Positions 24,784-32,452 of a stretch of 64,000 nucleotides of DNA are shown here, piece by piece. Under the pieces are notes generated by a model. That model did not search any database, was not told the origin of the DNA, and was given only the letters and a program-made list of their open reading frames with translations. The stretch comes from Rhodospirillales bacterium. Lineage in GTDB: Bacteria > Pseudomonadota > Alphaproteobacteria > SP197. Positions within the stretch are counted from its first letter, which is position 1; each line of letters starts with the position of its first letter. Where the stretch lies: NCBI GenBank assembly GCA_014323865.1, contig JACONG010000016.1:81685-145684 (forward strand), written 5' to 3'. The position numbers and the translations under genes were made by a program.

Positions 24784-26751
24784 ATGGACACCGGACACCA
24801 GCAGTTTCCCCACCTGCTTTCGCCCATCACCATCAACAACGTCACGCTCAGGAATCGTATCGTCTCGTCGGCACACGCCACCCGTCATGCCGAGAACCAC
24901 GAGATCGCGCCGAAGCTTCACGCCTACCACGCGGCACGTGGCGCGGGCGGCGCGGGCCTGATCATCACCGAGGCCGCCATGGTGGTCGAAGACTCGCTAC
25001 AGGAGGCGTCGAACCTGTCGATCGCCAACGACACCACCATCCCCTCGTTCCGCCGGCTGGCCGACACGCTTCACGATCACGGCTGCGCCGTCTTCGGCCA
25101 GCTCTTCCACCTCGGCCTTGAACAGGCCTACGGCAGCGAGGGACGCCGCGCGGTGGCCTACGGCCCGTCGTTCAGCCCGTCGGAGCGCTTCCACACGGCC
25201 GCGCGCGAGATGCCGACACGCATGGTGCGGGAAATCATCAAGGCGTATGCCGATGCCGCCGTGCGTTTCAAGACCGCCGGTCTGGACGGTGTCGAGATTG
25301 CCGCCAGCCACGGTTATCTTGTCGCCCAGTTCCTCAGCCCGCGCATCAACCGCCGCAGCGACGACTACGGCGGCAGCTTCGAGAACCGCATGCGGTTCCT
25401 GCTCGAGACCTGCGAGGCGGTGCGCGCGGCGATCGGGCCCGACATGACCATGGGAATCCGCATCTCCGGCGACGAGTTCGTGGGCGACGGGCTGGAGGCG
25501 CCCGAGGTGATCGCGGTCTGCAAGACCGCGGGATCAGCGGGTGGTCTCGATTACTTCAACGTCACCTCGGGCTCGTCGCGCCAGATCGGCGCGGCCACCC
25601 TCATGGTTCCGCCGATGGGCACCGGGATGGCGCTCACCGCGCCGTTTGCCGCGGCGATGAAGCAGCACGTCAGCCAGCCCGTCATCGCCGTGGGCCGGAT
25701 CAACCACGCGCCGGCGGCCGAAGAGGTCATCGCGACCGGCCAGGCTGACCTCTGCGGCATGACCCGCGCGATGATCTGCGACCCCGAGATGCCCAACAAG
25801 GTGACGCAAGGCCGGGTCGAGGACGTGCGCATCTGCATCGCCTGCAACCAGGCCTGCATCGACCGCATGCACCGCGGCCTTGGCGTCTCCTGCATCCAGA
25901 GACCGGAGACCGGTCGCGAGCTGACCTACGGTACACTCGTGCCGGCCGGGACGCAGAAGCGTGTCATCGTTGCGGGCGGTGGGCCCGGTGGCATGAAGGC
26001 CGCCATGACGGCGGCACGGCGCGGCCACAGGGTCACGCTCTACGAGAAGGAAAGCAGGCTCGGCGGTCAGGCCATGCTGGCCCAGCTCCTGCCCAACCGC
26101 GCCGAGTTTGGCGGTATCGTCACCAACTTCACCCGTGAGATGGAACTGGCCGGTGTCGAGGTCGTGAAGGGTCAGGCCGTCGATCACGCGCTGATCGAAC
26201 GCGAACAGCCCGACGCCGTGGTTGTCGCGACCGGCGCCACGGCCAACCGGCCCGACATGGAGGAATTCGGGGACGCCCATGTCGTCGACACCTGGCAGGT
26301 GCTGCAGGGCGCCAACACCGGCCGGCGGGTCGTCATCGCCGACTGGCGCTGCGACTGGATCGGCCTGGGGCTGGCCGAGAAGCTCGCCCGCGACGGCTGC
26401 CATGTCCGGCTGGTTTCGACCGGCCACATCGCCGGCGAATCGATTCCGCGCTACACGCGCGACATCTGGCTCGGCACCATGCACTCGCTCGGCGTCGAGA
26501 TGATCCCGCTCGCCAGGCTCCATGGTGCCGATTCCGACAGCGCCTACTTTCAGCATATGGCAAGCGGCGAGGCGGTGATCTGCGAGGAGGTCGACACCCT
26601 CGTGGTGTCCCAGGGCCACGCACCCGTGACAGGTCTCGAACAGGCACTGGAGGACTGGACCGGTGAGGTCCACGTCATTGGCGATTGCCTGGCTCCGCGC
26701 ACCGCCGAGGAAGCCGTGCTCGAAGGTCTGGAGGCTGGCGTCGCGATCTAG
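24784..26751 (+). CDS. NADH:flavin oxidoreductase / 2,4-dienoyl-CoA reductase-type Fe-S flavoprotein
   Basis: 655 residues from ATG 24784 (GAGGA five bases upstream). It has an old-yellow-enzyme TIM barrel (LLSPITINNVTLRNRIV, DGVEIAASHGYLVAQFLSP), a [4Fe-4S] motif CIACNQAC...VSC, and FAD/NAD domains (VIVAGGGPGGMKAA). It is the FadH/TMADH architecture but clearly different from the neighbour at 22601: there is no cysteine at the 6-S-cysteinyl-FMN position (HATRHAE instead). N-methylproline demethylases of stachydrine degradation have the same layout, so a second demethylation or reduction step is plausible. Transcribed divergently from the main operon. Confidence 0.88.
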   Translation: MDTGHQQFPHLLSPITINNVTLRNRIVSSAHATRHAENHEIAPKLHAYHAARGAGGAGLIITEAAMVVEDSLQEASNLSIANDTTIPSFRRLADTLHDHGCAVFGQLFHLGLEQAYGSEGRRAVAYGPSFSPSERFHTAAREMPTRMVREIIKAYADAAVRFKTAGLDGVEIAASHGYLVAQFLSPRINRRSDDYGGSFENRMRFLLETCEAVRAAIGPDMTMGIRISGDEFVGDGLEAPEVIAVCKTAGSAGGLDYFNVTSGSSRQIGAATLMVPPMGTGMALTAPFAAAMKQHVSQPVIAVGRINHAPAAEEVIATGQADLCGMTRAMICDPEMPNKVTQGRVEDVRICIACNQACIDRMHRGLGVSCIQRPETGRELTYGTLVPAGTQKRVIVAGGGPGGMKAAMTAARRGHRVTLYEKESRLGGQAMLAQLLPNRAEFGGIVTNFTREMELAGVEVVKGQAVDHALIEREQPDAVVVATGATANRPDMEEFGDAHVVDTWQVLQGANTGRRVVIADWRCDWIGLGLAEKLARDGCHVRLVSTGHIAGESIPRYTRDIWLGTMHSLGVEMIPLARLHGADSDSAYFQHMASGEAVICEEVDTLVVSQGHAPVTGLEQALEDWTGEVHVIGDCLAPRTAEEAVLEGLEAGVAI

Positions 26752-27188
26752 CTCGCTCTCGTGTCATACTGGCCGGCCCCCGGCCCTGAGTCGGGGGAGA
26801 GCCAGGACCTCCTCACGCGCAGGCGTTGCGGACCGGGATTTCGGATCGTCGGTCCTTTGGCCTCCGTCCGGGATGACACGTTGACCGGGTGATCCGGGCC
26901 GCAGCAGGCCGGGGGCCTACGAGGCCGATCTCATCGCGCGCTGCGCCGCCATCGTGGCGGGCGACACGCCCTCGCAGTACTGCCGCAGCCTAAAGACCGT
27001 CGCAGGTGCGCGAGAGCGGTTACGAGACCAGAACCGCGCGGGGCAGGGCACGGATCGTTCCATCCCAACCGGGGTAGCGGTGGCAAGCAGGAAAGGGGGT
27101 CAAGACCCGGCAGCAGGCCGGAGGCGAGCACGATGGCGCGGTTAGGTGGCGGATGACCAACTCCCATACAGCGCGGGGGCGCGCTACG
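26752..27188. other. Intergenic region with a palindromic element, no gene
   Basis: 437 bases between the convergent flavoprotein and regulator genes. The left part is the 121-bp repeat described separately. The right part (26900-27180) reads partly protein-like in one plus frame (ARCAAIVAGDTPSQYCRSL) but lacks a start, a ribosome site and a recognisable family. Confidence 0.4.
26760..26880. repeat. 121-bp element with terminal inverted repeats CGTGTCAT
   Basis: The left end reads CGTGTCATACTGGCCGG and the reverse complement of the right end reads CGTGTCATCCCGGACGG, 14 of 17 positions identical. The CGTGTCATCCCGG end is typical of small dispersed intergenic elements of alphaproteobacteria. 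It carries no coding capacity. Confidence 0.6.
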
Positions 27189-27902
27189 TCACGGTTCGGC
27201 CGATCCGCCCGATCGCGAACCCTGCTCGAAGCGCGGGTAAACTCCGATCGACAGCCAGCGCGCCGGAACGGTGATGAAACGCTCCGCACCGTGGGGCGCC
27301 ATGGCGTCATAGGTCAGTGAGTCGCCCGGCTTCAGCGGAAACTTGCGCTTGCCGTGACGAAAGATCACCTCGCCCTCCATCATATGCATGAACTTGTAGC
27401 CCTCCTCCTGCAGCATCGGATAGGGCTCGGACTTCTCGTCGACGGTGATGATGAAGGGTTCGATGCCAATGGTATGGCCCAGGTTGTGGCCGACCAGTTC
27501 GAAGATCTGGTTACCGCGGGTGCCGCGCCGGTCGGTCTTCAGGCCCTTGCCGGCGGGGACAAAGGAGACATAGGGCCGCTTCTGCAAGCGGTGGAGAAAC
27601 ATCGAGGCCGGCACGTCGAGCGCCTCAGAGATCTTCACCAAGGTCTGGAGCGAGGGTGCCACATCGCCCTTCTCGATCTTGGTCAGCATGCCCGCCGAAA
27701 CACCCGACATCCTGGCCAGGCGCGAACCCGTGAGACCGCGCTGGTTGCGCCAGAACTTGACCTCCTGGCCTACCGCGGCCTTGAGGTCTTCACCGTCCTC
27801 ATGGCTGTCGAGCCGGCCGGCCGCGACTGCAACGAGAGCGGTGCCGGACTCGCCGTCCCACACCGTGGCGATTTCTTGAGGGTCAACCAAGGATTTCTTC
27901 AT
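27189..27902 (-). CDS. XRE-family regulator with C-terminal cupin domain
   Basis: 237 residues from ATG 27902 (a TTG two codons upstream is possible). The helix-turn-helix is RGLTGSRLARMSGVSAGMLTKIEKGDVAPSLQTL (about 56-90) and the cupin follows (PMLQEEGYKFMHMMEGEVIFRHG, KPGDSLTYDAMAPHG). This class binds a small-molecule inducer in the cupin and usually represses or activates a neighbouring catabolic operon. A perfect palindrome overlaps its own start region, so it is probably autoregulated, and a near-identical half-site occurs in the divergent flavoprotein promoter. Confidence 0.92.
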   Translation of the reverse strand: MKKSLVDPQEIATVWDGESGTALVAVAAGRLDSHEDGEDLKAAVGQEVKFWRNQRGLTGSRLARMSGVSAGMLTKIEKGDVAPSLQTLVKISEALDVPASMFLHRLQKRPYVSFVPAGKGLKTDRRGTRGNQIFELVGHNLGHTIGIEPFIITVDEKSEPYPMLQEEGYKFMHMMEGEVIFRHGKRKFPLKPGDSLTYDAMAPHGAERFITVPARWLSIGVYPRFEQGSRSGGSAEP

Positions 27903-27905
27903 GTT

Positions 27906-27923
27906 CAATATGATTGCATATTG
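27906..27923. promoter_or_regulatory. Palindromic operator CAATATG-ATTG-CATATTG
   Basis: Perfect seven-base inverted repeat with a four-base spacer, four bases upstream of the regulator's ATG. The position suits autorepression. It shares 12 of 13 bases (AATATGnTTGCAT) with the divergent promoter at 24716-24728. Confidence 0.65.
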
Positions 27924-27966
27924 ATCAGTGCGTTGCCACTCTCACGGCAGCAGTGGAGGAACCGCC

Positions 27967-28390
27967 ATGAGCGTGATTGCCCGACGAGACGCCGAACGGA
28001 TGCGGCAACGGCCGGGACCTGACGACCGTGGTCTTCCCAACGCGTGGTTCATCGATCCCGACCATATATCGCCTCGAGCAGGAGAGCCTGTTCCGCCGTG
28101 GCTGGATGCTGGCCGGTGTCGAGGGCCAGATTCCGGAGAACGGATCGGTCATGGAGACCGAGGTTGCTGGTTTTCCCCTGATTTTCACCCGCGACGGCAA
28201 GGGCGAGGTCCGGGCGTTCCAGAATGTCTGTCCCCATCGCAACGCCAACACGGATCGCAAAGCCGGACCGATCGACCACGGCGAGCAGTTCGCGGCCGGC
28301 GGCGAGAGCGCGCGCTTGCGCCGCATCAATCTCGACGAGACGCAGCTTTCTTTTGCCCGAACAGGCGGTATCGTGCGCATCCGCGGTGCG
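27967..28390 (+). pseudogene. Rieske oxygenase alpha subunit, frameshifted and 3'-truncated
   Basis: An ATG at 27967 has an excellent ribosome site (GGAGGA). The frame reads MSVIARRDAERMR...LPNAWFIDP, then a one-base shift near 28050 leads to TIYRLEQESLFRRGWMLAG, VAGFPLIFTRDGKGEV and NVCPHRNA. This is the N-terminal part of a Rieske oxygenase up to the first Cys-His pair; the second pair and the iron domain are gone. Orientation is divergent from the XRE-cupin regulator, so it may have belonged to the same regulon. Confidence 0.75.
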
Positions 28391-28425
28391 GTGCCGCCCG
28401 TGTTGCTGACCAGACGGAGACGTTC

Positions 28426-28617
28426 ATGCTTGCACTTGCGAAGCGCGCCACCCGCGCGATCTCCGATCTTTCCCGGGACGAGGCCGGACTTGTGAAGACC
28501 GAGCGAATGCTGCTGTGGGGTGTTGTCGCGATGGCCCTTGCCACGGCGCTCCTGCTTCTGGGTGCCGATATCATGGGCTGGTTCGGTGTCGAATCGCCGG
28601 TCGACGACGAGGCCTGA
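28426..28617 (+). CDS. Small single-helix protein, Flp-pilin-like
   Basis: 63 residues from ATG 28426 (GGAG seven bases upstream). The DLSRDEAGLVKTERMLLWGV stretch followed by a hydrophobic helix recalls the (D/E)E.G....E.....  prepilin pattern of Flp/Fap pilins, but the processing site is not canonical and there are no tad genes nearby. It lies between a Rieske relic and a restriction relic, at what looks like a deletion junction. Function unknown. Confidence 0.5.
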   Translation: MLALAKRATRAISDLSRDEAGLVKTERMLLWGVVAMALATALLLLGADIMGWFGVESPVDDEA

Positions 28618-28626
28618 CGCGACGAC

Positions 28627-28842
28627 ATGAAACGCGAAGTTCTGCCCTTCGTCCCCGATGCCTGGGTCGATGAGACCCACACCGACCCGCAGGACGGCGG
28701 CGTCGGGCGTGTCGGCTATGAGATCAACTTTAACCGCTACTTCTACAGATACACCCCGCCCCGCCCGCTTGAGGAGATCGACGCCGCGTTGAAGGCACTG
28801 GAAGCCGACATCGCGGGTCTGCTGCGGGAGGGGGTTGGGTGA
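28627..28842 (+). pseudogene. C-terminal remnant of a type I DNA methyltransferase (HsdM)
   Basis: 71 residues: EVLPFVPDAWVDETHTDP, GYEINFNRYFYRYTPPRPLEEIDA and a coiled tail, which is the extreme C-terminus of HsdM proteins. The catalytic domain (NPPF motif, SAM site) is absent. The fragment ends in a GTGA overlap with hsdS, as in intact hsdMS operons, so most of hsdM was deleted while the junction with hsdS survived. Confidence 0.75.
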
Positions 28843-30275
28843 TCTACTGGGACGAAAGCGTTCGGTCGTCGCTACGCCCTCTCAAGCACTGTTGCCTTAT
28901 GAATCCAGTAGTGCTCCCAGAAACAACTGATCCAGACTGGGAGTTCGACTACATCGACATTGGCAGTGTTGCGCTGTTGGAAGGCGTAACGCACAAAGAG
29001 CGAATGCGCTTCGCCGCGTCCCCCAGTCGTGCCCGCAAACTGGTTCGTGAAGGCGACATCCTCGTATCGACTGTTCGCACCTATCTGAAAGCGATTGCCG
29101 CAATCGAACCGGCAGACACTCCTCAAGTTGCCTCTACAGGGTTCGCCGTTCTTCGCGCCAACAAGAGCACTGACGCTCGCTTTCTGTATCGCGTCGTTCA
29201 ATCAAACCCATTCGTGGAACAAGTCGTTTCGCAGTCCACGGGAGTCAGTTACCCAGCGATCAATCCTTCAACGCTATCAAAAATTGAAGTCCCGCTCCCC
29301 GCCCTCGCGACCCAGCGCCGGATTGCCGTGTTTCTGGACCGGGAGACTGCAAGACTGGACCTTCTGATCGGGAAAAAGCGTGGGATGCTGGAGCTTCTGG
29401 GGGAGAAACGATCCGCGCTGATCGCCGCCGCGGTCACAGGCGGTCTCGATCCGGCATCGGGTCAACCCGTCGTCGCCAAAACCGCCGCCCGCCCCTCTGC
29501 TGCGGGAGGGGGGCGGGTGAGCGAGCTCACACAGAAACGGAGAGAAGTCAGGCAACGCCTGATCGAAAAGAACGGGTTCCTGAACATCCCCGAAAACTGG
29601 GGCGTCGAACGCCTGCGATTTCTGTTCACTGAAAGCAAAGAGCGAAACGGGAAGTCGCCGATTGGTGAGATGTTGTCCGTTTCGGAGTATCGTGGCGTCG
29701 TGCCGCGCGAATACGAGAACGAAGAGCAAAAGCGAACCGACGAAGATTTGAAGAACTATCGCGTCGTGAGACCGGGACAACTCGCCGTTAACTCAATGTG
29801 GTTGAATCACCTCGGTTTGGGCGTATCCGACCACACTGGGCATGTAAGTCCAGCATATGACGTCTATGATATTTCAGATCGATTGGACCGTCGTTTCGTG
29901 CATTACCTGATGCGCTCCAACTATTACCTGAAAATCTATCTGCGTTACCTATACGGCATCCGCCCGAACTCGTTCCAGATCAAGTCCAACGATTGGGCAT
30001 CGATCCCTATCATTGTCCCCGACCTCGCGACCCAGCGTCGGATTGCCGGGTTTCTGGACCGGGAGACCGCAAGGCTGGACCTTCTGATGGCGAAGATCGA
30101 CGCTTCCATCGACCTTCTCAGGGAACGTCGCGCCGCCCTGATCACCGCCGCAGTCACGGGGCAGATCGACGTGCCGACCTCTGCCAAATCCGACACCCCC
30201 GGCACCCCCGACCACCCCCCGACGGACCCCCCGACGGACACCATGAACGCCCCTCAGGAGGAGACGAGCGCATGA
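28839..30275 (+). CDS. hsdS: Type I restriction-modification specificity subunit
   Basis: 478 residues with two target-recognition domains (about 1-160 and 230-395), each followed by the conserved helical repeat LATQRRIA.FLDRETARLDLL. This dimerises to clamp DNA with HsdM. The start is GTG, coupled to the HsdM remnant. The TRDs are less GC-rich than core genes, typical for this mobile family. The Pro/Thr-rich tail contains a 12-bp tandem duplication (PPTDPPTDT). The gene looks intact, but its HsdM and HsdR partners are wrecked, so it is probably inactive unless another HsdM is encoded elsewhere. Confidence 0.9.
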   Translation: MIYWDESVRSSLRPLKHCCLMNPVVLPETTDPDWEFDYIDIGSVALLEGVTHKERMRFAASPSRARKLVREGDILVSTVRTYLKAIAAIEPADTPQVASTGFAVLRANKSTDARFLYRVVQSNPFVEQVVSQSTGVSYPAINPSTLSKIEVPLPALATQRRIAVFLDRETARLDLLIGKKRGMLELLGEKRSALIAAAVTGGLDPASGQPVVAKTAARPSAAGGGRVSELTQKRREVRQRLIEKNGFLNIPENWGVERLRFLFTESKERNGKSPIGEMLSVSEYRGVVPREYENEEQKRTDEDLKNYRVVRPGQLAVNSMWLNHLGLGVSDHTGHVSPAYDVYDISDRLDRRFVHYLMRSNYYLKIYLRYLYGIRPNSFQIKSNDWASIPIIVPDLATQRRIAGFLDRETARLDLLMAKIDASIDLLRERRAALITAAVTGQIDVPTSAKSDTPGTPDHPPTDPPTDTMNAPQEETSA

Positions 30276-30670
30276 CGGAGAAACCCCACACCACCGCCGA
30301 CATTCATCGCGAGGCGGTCTTCGAGGAACATATCGTCGCCCGCCTGACCGCCGATCAGGGATATATCGAACGCGCTTCCTGCCCTTCAACCGCGGGCGCG
30401 ATGGCGGGGCCGGAAACCCCGATATCCCCGGCGAGAACCGGGTTGCCTGGCTCTACAGCGATCCGCCCGACGGGAAGGCGGTCTTCTCGCGCGATGTGCT
30501 GCTCGACCTGATCGGGCGCTTCGTTCGCCTCGAACGCCCGGACGGAAAAGACGGAAATGAGGCGCTGATCTTCCCCCGCTTCCAGCAGCTCGACGCCGTG
30601 CGCAAGGTTCTCGCCGACGCCCGATCAAGGGGCGCGGGACAAAACTACCTGATCCAGCCCGGCAACGCCC
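30272..30670 (+). pseudogene. N-terminal remnant of a type I restriction endonuclease (HsdR)
   Basis: An ATG overlaps the hsdS stop (ATGA) and reads TADIHREAVFEEHIVARLTA, the HsdR start. After about 35 residues the frame degrades, with one or more deletions. A second recognisable stretch in another frame (MLLDLIGRFVRLERPDG, IFPRFQQLDAV, GAGQNYLIQ) ends exactly where the helicase Walker A SAGSGKS should follow. The nuclease and motor domains are gone. Confidence 0.75.
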
Positions 30671-30814
30671 ACTGCGCGGCTGCCCAGGTTCACGATATGC
30701 CAGGCGTTCACGAACCCATCGTCAGACGCCTACTGGTACATCGGCGAAATGTCGCCGCGCTTCCGGTCGGCGCAATGTCGGTTATGGTGGCGCACCCTTC
30801 GGACAGGAATACCG

Positions 30815-32095
30815 ATGACCGCGACACCGCTCGACCGGCCCGGGACCCGCAAGGGGCTCCTCGCCTGGTGCCTGTTCGACTGGGCCAACTCGCCCACGCC
30901 CACGGTGGTGATAACCTTCGTCTTCGCGCCCTATTTCGCGCGCGGCATCGTGGGCGACGAAGCCGAAGGCCTGGCGCTGTGGAGCTGGGGCATCGCGGTC
31001 TCGGCGCTCATCATCGCCGTGCTTGCGCCGGTCACGGGTGCCGTCGCGGACGCGGCCGGACGCCGCAAGCCCTGGATCCTTGTCTTCACCGTGCTGACCG
31101 TGATCGCGACGGCCCTGCTCTGGTTCTGCGCACCCGCTGAGAGCTGGATTTTGCCAACGCTGATCCTTGTGGCGCTGGTCAACATCGGCTTCGAAACCGC
31201 AACCGTCTTCTACAACGCCATGCTGCCCGATCTGGCTGACAAGAGGAACATCGGACGGATTTCGGGCTGGTCCTGGGGCCTGGGTTACGCCGGCGGCATC
31301 GCCTGTCTGACGCTCGCGCTGGTCGTCTTCATCATGGCCGATCCCGCACCCTTCGGCCTCGACAAGGAGGCCAGCGAACCCCTCCGCGCCGTGGCCCTGC
31401 TGGTCGCGCTGTGGCTTGTTGTTTTCGGCTGGCCGCTCTTCGTCTGGACACCCGATCGGCCCGCCGCACGCGCCCCGCTTGGCGACTCCGTGCGGTGCGG
31501 CATGAGCCGGCTGGCCGCGACCGCACGCGAGCTGCGCAAGCACCGGGTCATCGTGCGGTTTCTGATCGCCCGCCTGCTCTACATCGACGGCCTCAACACG
31601 CTCTTTGCCCTGGGTGGCGTCTATGCCGCCACCGCCTTCGCGATGGACGAGGAGGGCGTGCTGACCTTTGCCATCGCGCTCAACATCACCGCCGGCCTGG
31701 GTGCGGCCGCTTTCGCCTGGATGGACGACATCGCAGGCGCCAGGAAGACGCTCATCGTCACGCTCTCCTGCCTCATGGCGGTGAGCCTCGCCATCCTGCT
31801 GGTCGAATCGGCGCTCTGGTTCTGGATTCTCGGGCTTGTGCTCGGCATCTTCATCGGGCCCGTGCAGTCGGCCAGCCGCTCGCTCATGGCGCGCCTGGCG
31901 CCGCCGGAGATGACTGGCGAGATGTTCGGGTTCTTCGCGCTCTCGGGAAAGCTCACCAGCTTCGCCGGACCGCTGCTCGTCGGCATCGTCGCCTACGCCA
32001 CCGACAGCCAGCGCCTGGGCATGGCCGTCATCGTCGTGCTGATGACACTGGGACTCTTCGTTCTGCTCAAGGTCCCGGAACCGGGGCGGGGTTAA
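30815..32095 (+). CDS. Atg22-like major facilitator transporter
   Basis: 426 residues, about 12 transmembrane helices. CLFDWANSPTPTVVITFVF at the start and the loop DAAGRRKPW after helix 2 are characteristic of the UMF1/Atg22-like MFS branch; ETATVFYNAMLPDL is also typical. Inner-membrane location; substrate unknown (amino-acid or metabolite efflux is assumed for the family). ATG 30815 is preferred over upstream in-frame codons because ACAGGA lies eight bases before it and it matches the family N-terminus. Confidence 0.88.
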   Translation: MTATPLDRPGTRKGLLAWCLFDWANSPTPTVVITFVFAPYFARGIVGDEAEGLALWSWGIAVSALIIAVLAPVTGAVADAAGRRKPWILVFTVLTVIATALLWFCAPAESWILPTLILVALVNIGFETATVFYNAMLPDLADKRNIGRISGWSWGLGYAGGIACLTLALVVFIMADPAPFGLDKEASEPLRAVALLVALWLVVFGWPLFVWTPDRPAARAPLGDSVRCGMSRLAATARELRKHRVIVRFLIARLLYIDGLNTLFALGGVYAATAFAMDEEGVLTFAIALNITAGLGAAAFAWMDDIAGARKTLIVTLSCLMAVSLAILLVESALWFWILGLVLGIFIGPVQSASRSLMARLAPPEMTGEMFGFFALSGKLTSFAGPLLVGIVAYATDSQRLGMAVIVVLMTLGLFVLLKVPEPGRG

Positions 32096-32452
32096 TCCCC
32101 GACCGACTGCGCGCGCCACTCCTCGCGGGTGACGCGGTAGCACGGCGTGTCTTGGCCGTAGCACCACATCGTGCCGCGGTCGGAGAACCCGGCTTTCCTC
32201 AGCACATGCCTGGTCGGTACGTTCCCCCTCGAAGAAGGTCGCGACAACGCTTCGCAGCGGTGTCTGCTCGAACGCCATATCCACCAGCCTGCGGCAGGTT
32301 TCGGTGGCATGACCCTTGCCCCGGGTCCTGCGCTTGAAGCAGTAGCCGATCCCGATCCCACCCTCGGGAAACGCGCCGGGTTCGACGAGGCTGTTGTCAG
32401 TGTCGTCGCTGTCGATCGGCAGGGGCAGAAGAAACAGACTGCCCAGCTTCAC
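32092..32452 (-). pseudogene. GNAT acetyltransferase, frameshifted and 5'-truncated
   Basis: Residues GIGIGYCFKRRTRGKGHATETCRRL form the acetyl-CoA loop of a RimJ/RimL-type GNAT, followed by MAFEQTPLRSVVATFFEG. At a run of five G the frame breaks; removing one G continues as NVPTRHVLRKAGFSDRG to the stop at 32092. The N-terminal half of the fold is missing because the gene runs into the UbiH C-terminus. The stop overlaps the MFS gene end by four bases. Confidence 0.75.

Noticed and set aside
25534-26673. 379-residue minus-strand open frame
   Set aside because: Antisense of the second Fe-S flavoprotein; His/Asp/Gly-rich composition typical of shadows.
30782-32452. 556-residue minus-strand open frame
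   Set aside because: Only its first ~70 residues are the GNAT relic; the rest is antisense of the MFS transporter.
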